Below, piece after piece: positions 37,583 to 45,403 of a stretch of 64,000 nt of DNA. Every line of letters begins with the position of its first letter. The first letter of the stretch is position 1. Where the stretch lies: contig NZ_JBHRSJ010000022.1 of the NCBI RefSeq assembly GCF_042643485.1, positions 1-64,000 of the forward strand, in the 5' to 3' direction. A program made the position numbers and the translations under genes. The notes below the pieces were generated by a model that saw only the letters and a list, made by a program, of their open reading frames with translations, was not told the DNA's origin and did not search any database. The stretch is from Azotobacter bryophylli (GTDB lineage Bacteria; Pseudomonadota; Gammaproteobacteria; Pseudomonadales; Pseudomonadaceae).

Positions 37583-38183
37583 GTCCATCCGCCTTTTTAC
37601 GTCTATCCGCACAGACCAAGGCGGATACACAAAATGGGACTCCAAGCCGGCTCGGTGATTCACTGGGCGCCGCCTGCCAGGCTCCATCATCCTCTCCGGC
37701 GACCGGCCGAGGGAAGGCCTGCGCTGCCGATGCTCCCCTCGGGCCGGAGACTGCCTTCGAGTAGTAGTAGCACAGGCGCAGGGGCATGCTTCTGTTTTGG
37801 CGATTCAAGTGCCCTGAGCCGCGCCAGTTCTTTCCCGCCCTTCGTCGCGCGCCCGTCTCCATCCGCCGCTGTTCCCGGCCGATCGCTCCTTCCGGCATCG
37901 TCATCGGAACGGCAAGAGCTGCGGGCAGCGGGTCAACCAAGATGGAAAGGTCCGGCCCAGCGGTTGATGCGGCCATTGGCTGACAAGGACAGTGCGAAGC
38001 GGGCCGTACGGGTACGAAAAAGAGACATCCCGCACCGTTGTCCGCCGATATGACCTTGGCGAGCAAAAGGTTTTTCAAGCGCTGTATTTGAATAAAAGCT
38101 GTTCGAATAAATGGCTGGTTTTGCATGCTCGAATCGTCGAAATTTCCCTTGTAGACGGGTTATGCAGCCGCAGTAGGGGTCGT
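37583..38183. other. long non-coding stretch between divergent GH79 and VIT genes
   Basis: 601 bases without a credible gene; open frames are short and low in typical codons. AT-rich patches at about 38075-38165 probably hold the VIT promoter. A small AGT triplet repeat occurs near 37757. No transposase remnant or tRNA seen. Confidence 0.55.
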
Positions 38184-38873
38184 ATGAGACATATTGAAAG
38201 ACATAAAACACAACGGATCGGCTGGCTCCGTGCGGCCGTTCTCGGGGCAAATGACGGCATTATCTCTACCGCCAGCCTAGTGCTGGGCGTCGCGGCGGCA
38301 GGCGCTGACTCCCAGGGCATCATGGTTGCGGGTGTTGCCGCTCTTGTCGCCGGTGCCATGTCGATGGCCGCCGGTGAGTATGTTTCGGTCAGCTCACAGG
38401 CGGATACCGAGCGTTCCGACCTGGACCGTGAACGCAAAGAGCTGGCTGCGGATCCGAAGCACGAACACGCAGAACTGGCAGCCATTTATGTCAGGCGTGG
38501 ATTGGATCCCGAACTGGCTTCGACCGTCGCCGATCAACTGATGCGTCATGATGCACTGGGCGCGCATGGGCGCGACGAGCTGGGCATATCCGAGGCCCTG
38601 ACCGCGCGTCCCGTGCAGGCGGCATTGTCATCGGCGGGAACATTTTCGGTGGGAGCCATCCTGCCACTCCTCATCGTTCTCTTGTTCCCGTCTTCGGCAT
38701 TGGTTTGGGCCGTTTCCGGCGCATCCCTGTTATTTCTCGCACTCCTGGGTAGCCTGGCTGCCTGGACCGGTGGTGCATCGGTAATGACGGCGGCTGTACG
38801 GGTGACGTTCTGGGGGGCCTTGGCGATGGCCCTGACTGCGGGAGTCGGGCGATTCTTTGGGGTAACTACCTGA
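38184..38873 (+). CDS. VIT1/CCC1 family membrane metal (Fe/Mn) transporter
   Basis: 229 residues. The family start LRAAVLGANDGIISTASLVL and ALVAGAMSMAAGEYVSVSSQ are diagnostic. A cytosolic loop rich in Asp/Glu (ERSDLDRERKELAADPKHE) lies between TM2 and TM3 and is likely metal-binding. It is followed by three more TM segments (VGAILPLLIVLLFP onward). Five TM segments in total agree with VIT proteins, which export or store Fe2+/Mn2+. The ATG at 38184 sits after AGGGG. Lower GC than most of the window. Confidence 0.88.
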   Translation: MRHIERHKTQRIGWLRAAVLGANDGIISTASLVLGVAAAGADSQGIMVAGVAALVAGAMSMAAGEYVSVSSQADTERSDLDRERKELAADPKHEHAELAAIYVRRGLDPELASTVADQLMRHDALGAHGRDELGISEALTARPVQAALSSAGTFSVGAILPLLIVLLFPSSALVWAVSGASLLFLALLGSLAAWTGGASVMTAAVRVTFWGALAMALTAGVGRFFGVTT

Positions 38874-39156
38874 TTTTGCGGTCCCTATTCCTGAAGTCGC
38901 CCCGGCTCATGTGCAACGCCGCCCCCAGTCGAAGGTGCGTTAGGAGAAATGAGCGCTGCATCTGTCGAGACAACTCGTGGCGCCATGGGAAGTCCCCGCG
39001 GGAAGCTGGGTCGTTTCAGGCTTGAGCGCACCACTTCATTCCGGACTACGCAGCTAGCAAGAGGGGCGTTTCCATAGAGTGGGATCGATTGCTCGGACAG
39101 GCGGGAAGTGGCGATAGCCTGGTTGCCTGCAGAGAAAAACGAACGGTAGAAAATGA
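38874..39156. other. spacer between VIT gene and tRNA-Ser terminator
   Basis: 283 bases. No credible gene or RNA seen; the minus-strand open frame across it lacks family-like sequence. This is the DNA just beyond the 3' end of tRNA-Ser, where integrated elements usually sit. Confidence 0.5.
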
Positions 39157-39182
39157 AAAAGCCCATGTAGTCATGGGCTTTT
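39157..39182 (-). terminator. rho-independent terminator of tRNA-Ser
   Basis: An 11-bp stem: 39157-39167 AAAAGCCCATG with 39172-39182 CATGGGCTTTT, 4-base loop. On the minus strand it ends in a run of five T. It begins 8 bases past the tRNA 3' end. Confidence 0.9.
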
Positions 39183-39189
39183 CAAAAAA

Positions 39190-39279
39190 TGGCGGAGGCG
39201 GTGAGATTCGAACTCACGGAAGAGTCTCCCCTTCGGCGGTTTTCAAGACCGCTGCCTTAAACCACTCGGCCACACCTCC
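39190..39279 (-). tRNA. tRNA-Ser(UGA)
   Basis: 90 bases on the minus strand including encoded CCA (39190-39192). The acceptor GGAGGTG pairs with CGCCTCC with one G-U pair. The anticodon loop CTTGAAA gives UGA, reading UCA-type serine codons. A long variable arm (class II) is present and the T-loop reads GTTCGAATC. Promoter and terminator are both visible, so it is a single-gene unit. Confidence 0.97.
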
Positions 39280-39297
39280 GCATCTGTGCGGGCGGCA

Positions 39298-39325
39298 ATC
39301 TTACCGGATCGTATTGGTCTGTCAA
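39298..39325 (-). promoter_or_regulatory. sigma-70 promoter of tRNA-Ser
   Basis: On the minus strand, TTGACA (39320-39325) is followed after 16 bases by TAAGAT (39298-39303). The mature tRNA begins 18 bases downstream of the -10. Confidence 0.85.
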
Positions 39326-39368
39326 ACGGTTGATTCGCCGCCTGTTCCTTTGCTGTGACGAGAGTCGG

Positions 39369-39394
39369 CCCGGCCGTTTTTTCAACGGACCGGG
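39369..39394 (-). terminator. probable terminator hairpin of the WYL gene
   Basis: CCCGGCCGTT (39369-39378) pairs with AACGG-A-CCGGG (39384-39394) with one bulged base. It lies just past the stop of the WYL regulator. No T-run on the minus strand, so confidence is limited. Confidence 0.4.
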
Positions 39395-39403
39395 TCGGAG
39401 CGT

Positions 39404-40435
39404 TCAGGCGGAGGTCTTCTCCATCTGCTCGCACTCATAACGCGCAGCAGTCTGGCGGAGTTTCTCCGCGATTCGGGCGCGCAGGCTGGGCGGGGACTCG
39501 ACCACCAGGGCATCGCTCTGGGAAAGAATCCACCATTGCAATTGCCAAGTGTCGCTCATGGTCGCGCGCAGCCGGTAACCGTCCGGAAGCTTTTCCAGGG
39601 TCATGTCCGGGGACAGCGGCGTCTCCCCGAGCAGGCGAGCGAGATTGTCGCTGATCCAGGCCTGCAGCTCGATCTTGCTGGGGTTGCCGAACTGCAGGGC
39701 ATCGCTGGCCAGGTAATCCTGCAGGTCGAAATGAGCCAGCCCGTCGGCGGGGATCGGCAGGATCTCGGCCTGGCGGAACCGGTGGGTGGCGTACTGGCGG
39801 ATGTCGTCGTAGGGCGGCGAGGTGCAGATCAGGTAGGCGACCGGACCGCGCTGGACCAGGGCCAGCGGGTTCAGGATCAATTCGCGTTCCTTGTCGTTGT
39901 GGGCGGAGTAGTAGCGGCAGCGCAGCTGTTTTTCCTGCAGCAGCGCCTCCTGCAAGGTCTCCAGGATGTCCGCCGGGATCTGCGGCGGCTGCAGGTTCAG
40001 ATCGGGATGGACGCAGGCGACCTTGTCCAGCCAGCGGAGCGTCTGGTTGCGCTCGGCGAGGCTTTCCAGCTTTTGCCGGGCGAAGCGGAAACGCGGCTCC
40101 AGCACTTGCAGCATGCTGCTGGGCAGGAGGGGGCGTATGGCGTCCTCGATCAGCGCCAGGCTCAGGGCTTCGCCCAAGCTGACGCCGGGCAGGTTGACGC
40201 TGGCCCCGGCGCTCCAGTACCAGCCCTGAGGGGTACCCTTGTCGTTGCATTGCAGCGCGAACGGCTTGGATAGATCGTTCAGATCGCGCTCGATGGTGCG
40301 TCGGGTGACCTTGAAACCGGCTGACACGATCTTCTTGTGCAGATCGGCGCAGGTGATCCCCGGAGGCCGGGGAGGAATCAGCTGCAGGATCTCCCACTGC
40401 CGGGTGAGGGTGTTGCGGTGTGGCGACGATGGCAA
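39404..40435 (-). CDS. WYL-domain transcriptional regulator
   Basis: 343 residues. The N-terminal HTH (HRNTLTRQWEILQLIP and VTRRTIERDLNDLSKPFAL) leads to a WYL domain around residues 150-250 (LRCRYYSAHNDKERELILNP, GPVAYLICTSPPYDDIRQYA) and a C-terminal WCX-like part. WYL regulators sense ligands such as nucleic acid or nucleotides. The start is a TTG at 40435 with AAGGGG 7 bases upstream; homologues as I recall begin M-x-S-S-P-H-R-N at this point. The longer frame to 40585 has no ATG near the conserved start. It lies downstream of the truncated AAA-family gene. Confidence 0.85.
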   Translation of the reverse strand: MPSSPHRNTLTRQWEILQLIPPRPPGITCADLHKKIVSAGFKVTRRTIERDLNDLSKPFALQCNDKGTPQGWYWSAGASVNLPGVSLGEALSLALIEDAIRPLLPSSMLQVLEPRFRFARQKLESLAERNQTLRWLDKVACVHPDLNLQPPQIPADILETLQEALLQEKQLRCRYYSAHNDKERELILNPLALVQRGPVAYLICTSPPYDDIRQYATHRFRQAEILPIPADGLAHFDLQDYLASDALQFGNPSKIELQAWISDNLARLLGETPLSPDMTLEKLPDGYRLRATMSDTWQLQWWILSQSDALVVESPPSLRARIAEKLRQTAARYECEQMEKTSA

Positions 40436-40611
40436 GGTACAGCCCCTTGTCCTGACGGATGCAGCAGGAATGATCGGGTTCGTCGACTTTGATGTCAATG
40501 TGATATCACTGCCGCCGCTTAGCCGGTGCCGCGAATTCGGGCATCGATAGGAGCGCGGCTCACTGCTCCGGCCATGCCTGGCCACAGGCGCGGCCTTATT
40601 GGCTCATCCTT

Positions 40612-41253
40612 TCAGCGGCAGGCTTGGGTGAGCAGCTCGGCCGGATGTCGGCCGAAGCGCAACAGCTTCAGGCGTTCGGGATGCCGAGCGACCAGCCGTT
40701 CGCTCAAGCCCAGCACGCTGCCGGGACGAGCGTTGATTTCCAGCAGGCCGTGGCGTGCCAGACAGCCCTCGTCGTACAGGTAGGGCAGGAAGTCCTCCTC
40801 CGGAGTATCCAGGAGCGAGGCCAATACCCGAAGGGTCCGGTTGAGGCCGAGTTGCCCCAGGTGTCCGGCGGCATCGCCGAGCAGGGGCTCGGTCTGCAGC
40901 AGCACGCCGAGCCCGAGCAGGCGCTGCCCGACCCTGTCCAGGCCGATCAGGTCGCCGAGAGCTAGCAGGTTGTCGCGCAGGCGGTCGGGGTAGTCGGGGG
41001 CGGGAAAGGCCTGATCGAAGGCCTGACGTTCGTGCTTCAGGCGCAGCAGGGCCCGGATCGGATCGTAAGCGTTCGAGCCGGTCATTTCCGCCAGGCCGAG
41101 ATCCGCGGCCAGGCCTTCGTCGTCGAAGCCAAGGCGCTGGAGGAGGCTGCGGTGCCCGTTATGGTCGATCATCAGCCGATAGGCCCATTTCAGCACCAGG
41201 AGAGACGGGGCGGGGCGGATCGCAGGCGTGGCTGGCGAAAGTGCTATGAGCAT
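40612..41253 (-). pseudogene. probable N-terminal remnant of an AAA-family ATPase
   Basis: 213 residues. The start RPAPSLLVLKWAYRLMIDH and the helical region after it (LLALGDLIGLDRVGQRLLGL, LASLLDTPEEDFLPYLY) resemble the N-terminal accessory part of a large AAA ATPase that I recall next to WYL regulators in pseudomonads. No Walker A, Walker B or other AAA motif follows before the stop at 40612, so the ATPase domain is absent. AAGGA precedes the ATG, so the fragment could still be expressed as a stand-alone protein. Family assignment is from memory. Confidence 0.5.
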
Positions 41254-41372
41254 GCGGTAAGTCCTTTACCAAGAAGAGTCCTGAAGAGCTGGCGCATTAT
41301 GTCGCCACCCAGTGGCGTAGTGCATCCCGGGAATGGTCGAATGCGTCCGGGGGCTGGGAATCCGGAAAGCCA

Positions 41373-42884
41373 TCATGAGGGCTCCCCGGCGACGATGCGA
41401 TTGCGCCCGGAGCGTTTGGCCTGGTAGAGGGCTTCGTCCGCCCGGGTGAGGGCCGACGACAACGAGCCACCGCCGTGCCAGCAGGCCACGCCGGCCGAGA
41501 TGGAGATCGGCTCGCCGGTGGGGCTCGGCTCCTGGGCGAAGCAGCGACGCAGACGCTCGGCGACTTGCGCGGCGGTTTCGAGGGAGGTGTCGGGCAACAG
41601 CATCATGAATTCCTCGCCGCCCACCCGGCAGAGCAGATCGTCGCTGCGCGACACGCGGCGCATGAGTTGCCCCGCGAACTGGATGACCTGATCGCCGACC
41701 TCGTGCCCGTGGGTATCGTTGACCTGCTTGAAATGGTCGATGTCGATCACGATCACCGCGAAGGGACGCTGCTGGGCTTCCCACTCGGACAATGCCAGGC
41801 GTTTGCCGCGCCGGTTGGTCAGCCCGGTCAGCGGGTCGGTGATGCTTTCCCGGTTTAGTTTGCGCAGCCGTCGATGCAGCCGACCCAGCCCTTCCAGCAT
41901 GGCCTGCCTGAGCTGCTCGGCTTCGAAATAGCCGGTGCGCACCTGCTCGATTCGTTCCCGGGCGATGGTCGATTCCCAATGCTCGGTGACGGCCAGTTGC
42001 TTGAGCGGTCGGACGATCCAGCCGCCCAGCCAGACGCTGGCCATGAGCACCAGAAGGACGAACGGAAGGGTTCGTCCCAGGGTGCGCAGCATCAGTCCGG
42101 ACAGGGGCTCCAGGGCCGCATCGGCCGGCTGCAGGATCGCGATGCTCAAGCCGGCGCTGCGCAGCGGGGCGTAGCCGGCAAGCCAGCCGGTTCCCTGGGC
42201 ATCGGTCAGGGCGCCGGACCCGGACAGTCCCCGGCGTGCGGCTTCGGCCAGCGCTTCTGCCGGGAAGTTCGCACCATGCGGATGGAGCGGACGACCCGCG
42301 CGGTCCAGCAGATAGACATGGGTAGCGACCCGCTCTTCTGGCCGGGCATGGAACAGGCTACTGCCTGCCACCGTTCCGCCGATACGGCCCTGGTAACGGC
42401 CATCCGGCGTCTGGATCGGCCGTGTGACGACGATCGACGGATCGTCGTTCGCGGGCATATCGATAACCTTGATCAGGGGCTGGCGTCGCTCCATCACAGC
42501 CTCCGATTCCGCCGTCCCTTTCGACGTGTCGGCGGATGCCGGCTTCGGTGGCGTGCCGGCGAGGACTCGGCCATCGGCTTGCACGACCCAGCTCGAGGCG
42601 AAGGTGCCGGTCTGCCGTCCCAGGCGTTCGCTTTCCTCCCCGGGGTGGGCCTGACCAGTCGCCAGCAGGTTGGCGCTGTAGGCCAGCTGCGCCTGCGCTG
42701 CCTCCAGCAGGGTGTCGGTGCTCTGGGCGAGCTGAGACGCGGACGCCTGGTTGGCATCCAGCGCCTGCTCGAGCAATTGCTGGCGCAGCGTCCGGTAGCT
42801 GGCATGGAGCGTGACGGCGTAGATCAGCAGGGAGAGGGTGGTCATCGCCGACAGGATCAGCCAGCGCAAGCGGATTCGGTACAT
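41373..42884 (-). CDS. membrane diguanylate cyclase (GGDEF) with periplasmic sensor region
   Basis: 503 residues. TM1 at about 8-28, a periplasmic dCache-like sensor at 30-265 (SSWVVQADGRVLAG, ATHVYLLDRAGRPLHPH), TM2 at about 272-291, a linker coil, then GGDEF at 340-500. The active site is VGGEEF at 421-426. The inhibitory I-site RSDD (413-416) lies five residues upstream, so product feedback is expected. The start TDPLTGLTNRRG is typical. It makes c-di-GMP. No EAL domain. ATG 42884 has AAGG at 5 bases; GTG 42902 is rejected. It is divergent from the two-component operon. Confidence 0.92.
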   Translation of the reverse strand: MYRIRLRWLILSAMTTLSLLIYAVTLHASYRTLRQQLLEQALDANQASASQLAQSTDTLLEAAQAQLAYSANLLATGQAHPGEESERLGRQTGTFASSWVVQADGRVLAGTPPKPASADTSKGTAESEAVMERRQPLIKVIDMPANDDPSIVVTRPIQTPDGRYQGRIGGTVAGSSLFHARPEERVATHVYLLDRAGRPLHPHGANFPAEALAEAARRGLSGSGALTDAQGTGWLAGYAPLRSAGLSIAILQPADAALEPLSGLMLRTLGRTLPFVLLVLMASVWLGGWIVRPLKQLAVTEHWESTIARERIEQVRTGYFEAEQLRQAMLEGLGRLHRRLRKLNRESITDPLTGLTNRRGKRLALSEWEAQQRPFAVIVIDIDHFKQVNDTHGHEVGDQVIQFAGQLMRRVSRSDDLLCRVGGEEFMMLLPDTSLETAAQVAERLRRCFAQEPSPTGEPISISAGVACWHGGGSLSSALTRADEALYQAKRSGRNRIVAGEPS

Positions 42885-43487
42885 AGGGCCTTGGAGAAAC
42901 ACGGAGACGGACGGCTGACCACGAGCTCCTGTGCAGAGCTGCTGTGGTCTTGTGGCATGTCTGGATGCGCGGGTCCTTCAACCGGGACTTCGTGTCCTGG
43001 CTCCGCTGCCGGCTGTCGGCGAATCGGGGAGGGGGATGGGTGATAGGCTGTTCCGCATGACGGCGCTCCTGCTTGTCCGGGGAGCGGTGAGTATCCGGTC
43101 ATACAACGACATTCCGTGTCGCGCTGAGTCGGGAAGGCGCCTTGCGTTCGAGCGTTCGCGCTCATCCCGCCGCGGCAGGCCCGATCGCCTCCGCTGGTCG
43201 ATGGCGCCTTTTCCGGCGAAGACGATATCGCCCGTCTGGAGTACAACGTACGACTTCCGGGCCGGGCGCAGGGTCTCCGGTTCGTGGCACCGCTCAACGG
43301 AAAGATCGCCATATCGGCCGTTTGGGAGTATGAGCGGCGTATTTACAACTGCAGCCGGTCTGGGCAGGCTGCGGCTATCGGGGGCCGAAGCGCTAACGTG
43401 CTTGCCGGACGAGGCCACGAGCCGATGGCCGCCCGCCCATGCGGGCAACCCCCAGGACTACTGCATGCTTCGAGGTAAGCCAGTTTC
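42885..43487. other. 603-base region without a supported gene
   Basis: It lies between the divergent diguanylate cyclase and response regulator. The plus frame from 43128 to 43478 is stop-free and reads a protein-like stretch near 43194-43345 (GEDDIARLEYNVRLPG, APLNGKIAISAVWEYE). It has no ATG and no ribosome site at a usable place. Promoters for both flanking genes must be here. I cannot name anything in it. Confidence 0.5.
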
Positions 43488-44219
43488 ATGAGTAACGACC
43501 CCCGGTCTTCCGCTCCTCTCGTTCTGTGCGTGGAGGATGAGTCGAATATCGCGGACATCCTCGTCGCCTACCTGCAGCGCGACGGATTGCGCACTGCCTA
43601 TGCCCGCGACGGAGTCGAGGCCCTAGGCCTGTTTCGCCGGCTCGAGCCGGATATCGTGCTGCTGGACATTCGCCTGCCCGGCATGGATGGGGTGGATCTG
43701 CTCAAGACCATCCGTAGCGAAAGCGATACCCCGATCATCATGGTCAGCGCTCTGGCGGACGATTTGGACAAGATGCTGAGCCTGCGCCTGGGCGCCGACG
43801 ACTATGTGGTCAAGCCCTTCAACCCCGCCGAGGTGGTGGCGCGCGTGCGGGCCGTCCTGCGGCGGACGGTCCGCTCCGACCCCAGGCCGGCGAGCCCGGA
43901 TGCGCCGTTGCGGGTCGGCTGTCTGGAAATCGACCGGCGGGCCTACGTCGCACGGGTGGTCGACGGCGAGAATGGCGAGAGCCAAGCGCTGCCGCTCACC
44001 CTGACCGAGTACCGCCTGCTGGCCTACCTGGCCGACCGGCCTTTTCACTGCTTCTCGCGGAATACCCTGATCGAGGCCTGCCTGCCCGAAAGCGATGCCC
44101 TGGACCGGGTGATCGATTCGCACCTGAGCAAGCTGCGGCGCAAACTGCAGGATGCCGGCTGCAGCGACCTCATCGAGACCGTCCGCGGCATTGGGTATCG
44201 GTTATGTCCAAAATCCTAG
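43488..44219 (+). CDS. OmpR-family response regulator (BaeR-like)
   Basis: 243 residues. Receiver domain 10-128: acidic cluster VLCVEDESN, phospho-acceptor Asp60 in IVLLDIRLPGMDG, and conserved Lys109 in DDYVVKPF. Winged-helix output domain from about 145: LTLTEYRLLAYLADRPFHCF, VIDSHLSKLRRKLQ and IETVRGIGYRL. It is translated with the kinase gene, which starts 16 bases before its stop. The target genes are unknown; the divergent diguanylate cyclase is a candidate by position only. Confidence 0.92.
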   Translation: MSNDPRSSAPLVLCVEDESNIADILVAYLQRDGLRTAYARDGVEALGLFRRLEPDIVLLDIRLPGMDGVDLLKTIRSESDTPIIMVSALADDLDKMLSLRLGADDYVVKPFNPAEVVARVRAVLRRTVRSDPRPASPDAPLRVGCLEIDRRAYVARVVDGENGESQALPLTLTEYRLLAYLADRPFHCFSRNTLIEACLPESDALDRVIDSHLSKLRRKLQDAGCSDLIETVRGIGYRLCPKS

Positions 44220-45385
44220 ATCGCATCTGGGTCCGCTTCGGGCTGAGCATCGCCCTGACCGTGCTGGCCACGGTCGGCATACTGACCGCGACCGTCTTCA
44301 TCGCCACCAAGATCGAATTCCAGCGCTTCTACGAGGACCTGCCGGCCGGCGCGCGTCAGGAGATGAGCGAGTTCTTCGAGCAGGCCGAGGATTCCCGGGA
44401 TCGCGGCCAGATGATGGCGTTCTACAAGAAGTACTGGCATGGGCAGGCCACCCGGGACGGGGAGCAGCTGGCCCTGATCATGGGCTTGATCTTCTGCGTT
44501 CCGTTCGGCCTGATCGGCGGTTTCTGGATCTCCCACTTGGTCACGTTGCCGGTGAACTCCCTGGCCGAAGCCGCCAGGCGAATCGCCCAGGGCGACTTCA
44601 CGGTGCGCTCCTCTTCGCGCAGCCAGCGCGGCGAGATGGCCAAGCTGGTCAGCGACTTCAACCACATGGCGGATTCGCTGGAGCGCCTCGAGCAGGAGCG
44701 CAAGAGCACGGTGGCGGCGATCTCCCATGAGCTGCGCACGCCACTGGCGATCCTCCAGGCCAGGCTGCACGCGCTCTGCGACGGGATCATCCCGGCCCAG
44801 CCGCAGGAGTTCGGCAAGCTGCTCGAGCAGGTCGAGCACCTCGGGCGCCTGGTGGACGATCTGCACACCCTGTCGGTGGCCGATGCCGGGCGTCTGTCCC
44901 TGCACCCGACCACGGTCGATCTGGCAGCGCTCGCCCTGGACATCCTCGGCAAGTTTGCCAGCCGCCTGGAGCGTTCCCGGATGAGCGCGGAGCTGGTCGT
45001 GGAAACGCCGGATCTGCACGTGCGGGCGGACGAGGACCGGCTGCGTCAGGTCATCAACAACCTGATCGAGAACGCGCTGCGTTACGCCCATGAGGGCCAG
45101 TGGCTGGAGATCGGGCTGCGCGAGGAGGGCGAGCAGGCGGTCATCACGATCAGCGACGCCGGTCCCGGCCTGCCGGAAACCATCAGAAACCACCCCTTCC
45201 AGCGCTTTCACCGGTCCGACGACTCGCGCAACCAGGCCACCGGGGGATCTGGCCTGGGGCTGGCCATCGTGCAGACCCTGACCGAGCTTCACGGCGGAAC
45301 GATCGAGAGCGACACCTCGACCCGCGGCGGCACCCGTTTCACCATCCGTCTGCCGCTGGAGGGCCGGAGCGAGGCGATCCTCTAG
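44204..45385 (+). CDS. sensor histidine kinase (BaeS-like)
   Basis: 393 residues. TM1 at about 12-34, a short periplasmic loop (FQRFYEDLPAGARQEMSEFF), TM2 at about 91-112, HAMP at 112-165. The H-box is AAISHELRTPLAIL with His175. ATPase motifs: N box NNLIENALRYA, G1 ITISDAGPGLPE, G2 GSGLGLAIVQTL. It phosphorylates the overlapping response regulator. The small sensor loop suggests membrane-stress or envelope signals, as for BaeS. The 16-base overlap implies coupled translation. Confidence 0.92.
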   Translation: MSKILDRIWVRFGLSIALTVLATVGILTATVFIATKIEFQRFYEDLPAGARQEMSEFFEQAEDSRDRGQMMAFYKKYWHGQATRDGEQLALIMGLIFCVPFGLIGGFWISHLVTLPVNSLAEAARRIAQGDFTVRSSSRSQRGEMAKLVSDFNHMADSLERLEQERKSTVAAISHELRTPLAILQARLHALCDGIIPAQPQEFGKLLEQVEHLGRLVDDLHTLSVADAGRLSLHPTTVDLAALALDILGKFASRLERSRMSAELVVETPDLHVRADEDRLRQVINNLIENALRYAHEGQWLEIGLREEGEQAVITISDAGPGLPETIRNHPFQRFHRSDDSRNQATGGSGLGLAIVQTLTELHGGTIESDTSTRGGTRFTIRLPLEGRSEAIL

Positions 45386-45403
45386 CGCCGCCCCGGCCGG
45401 TGC

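Noticed and set aside
43395..43460. Possible guanidine-II-like riboswitch (ACGAGG and ACGAG motifs near 43409-43420)
   Set aside because: Only one weak hairpin could be drawn and the second hairpin and spacing were missing.
43128..43478. Stop-free plus-strand frame with protein-like segment in the 603-base gap before the response regulator
   Set aside because: No ATG and no ribosome site at a usable place; the only start-like codon is a GTG at 43284 with no support.
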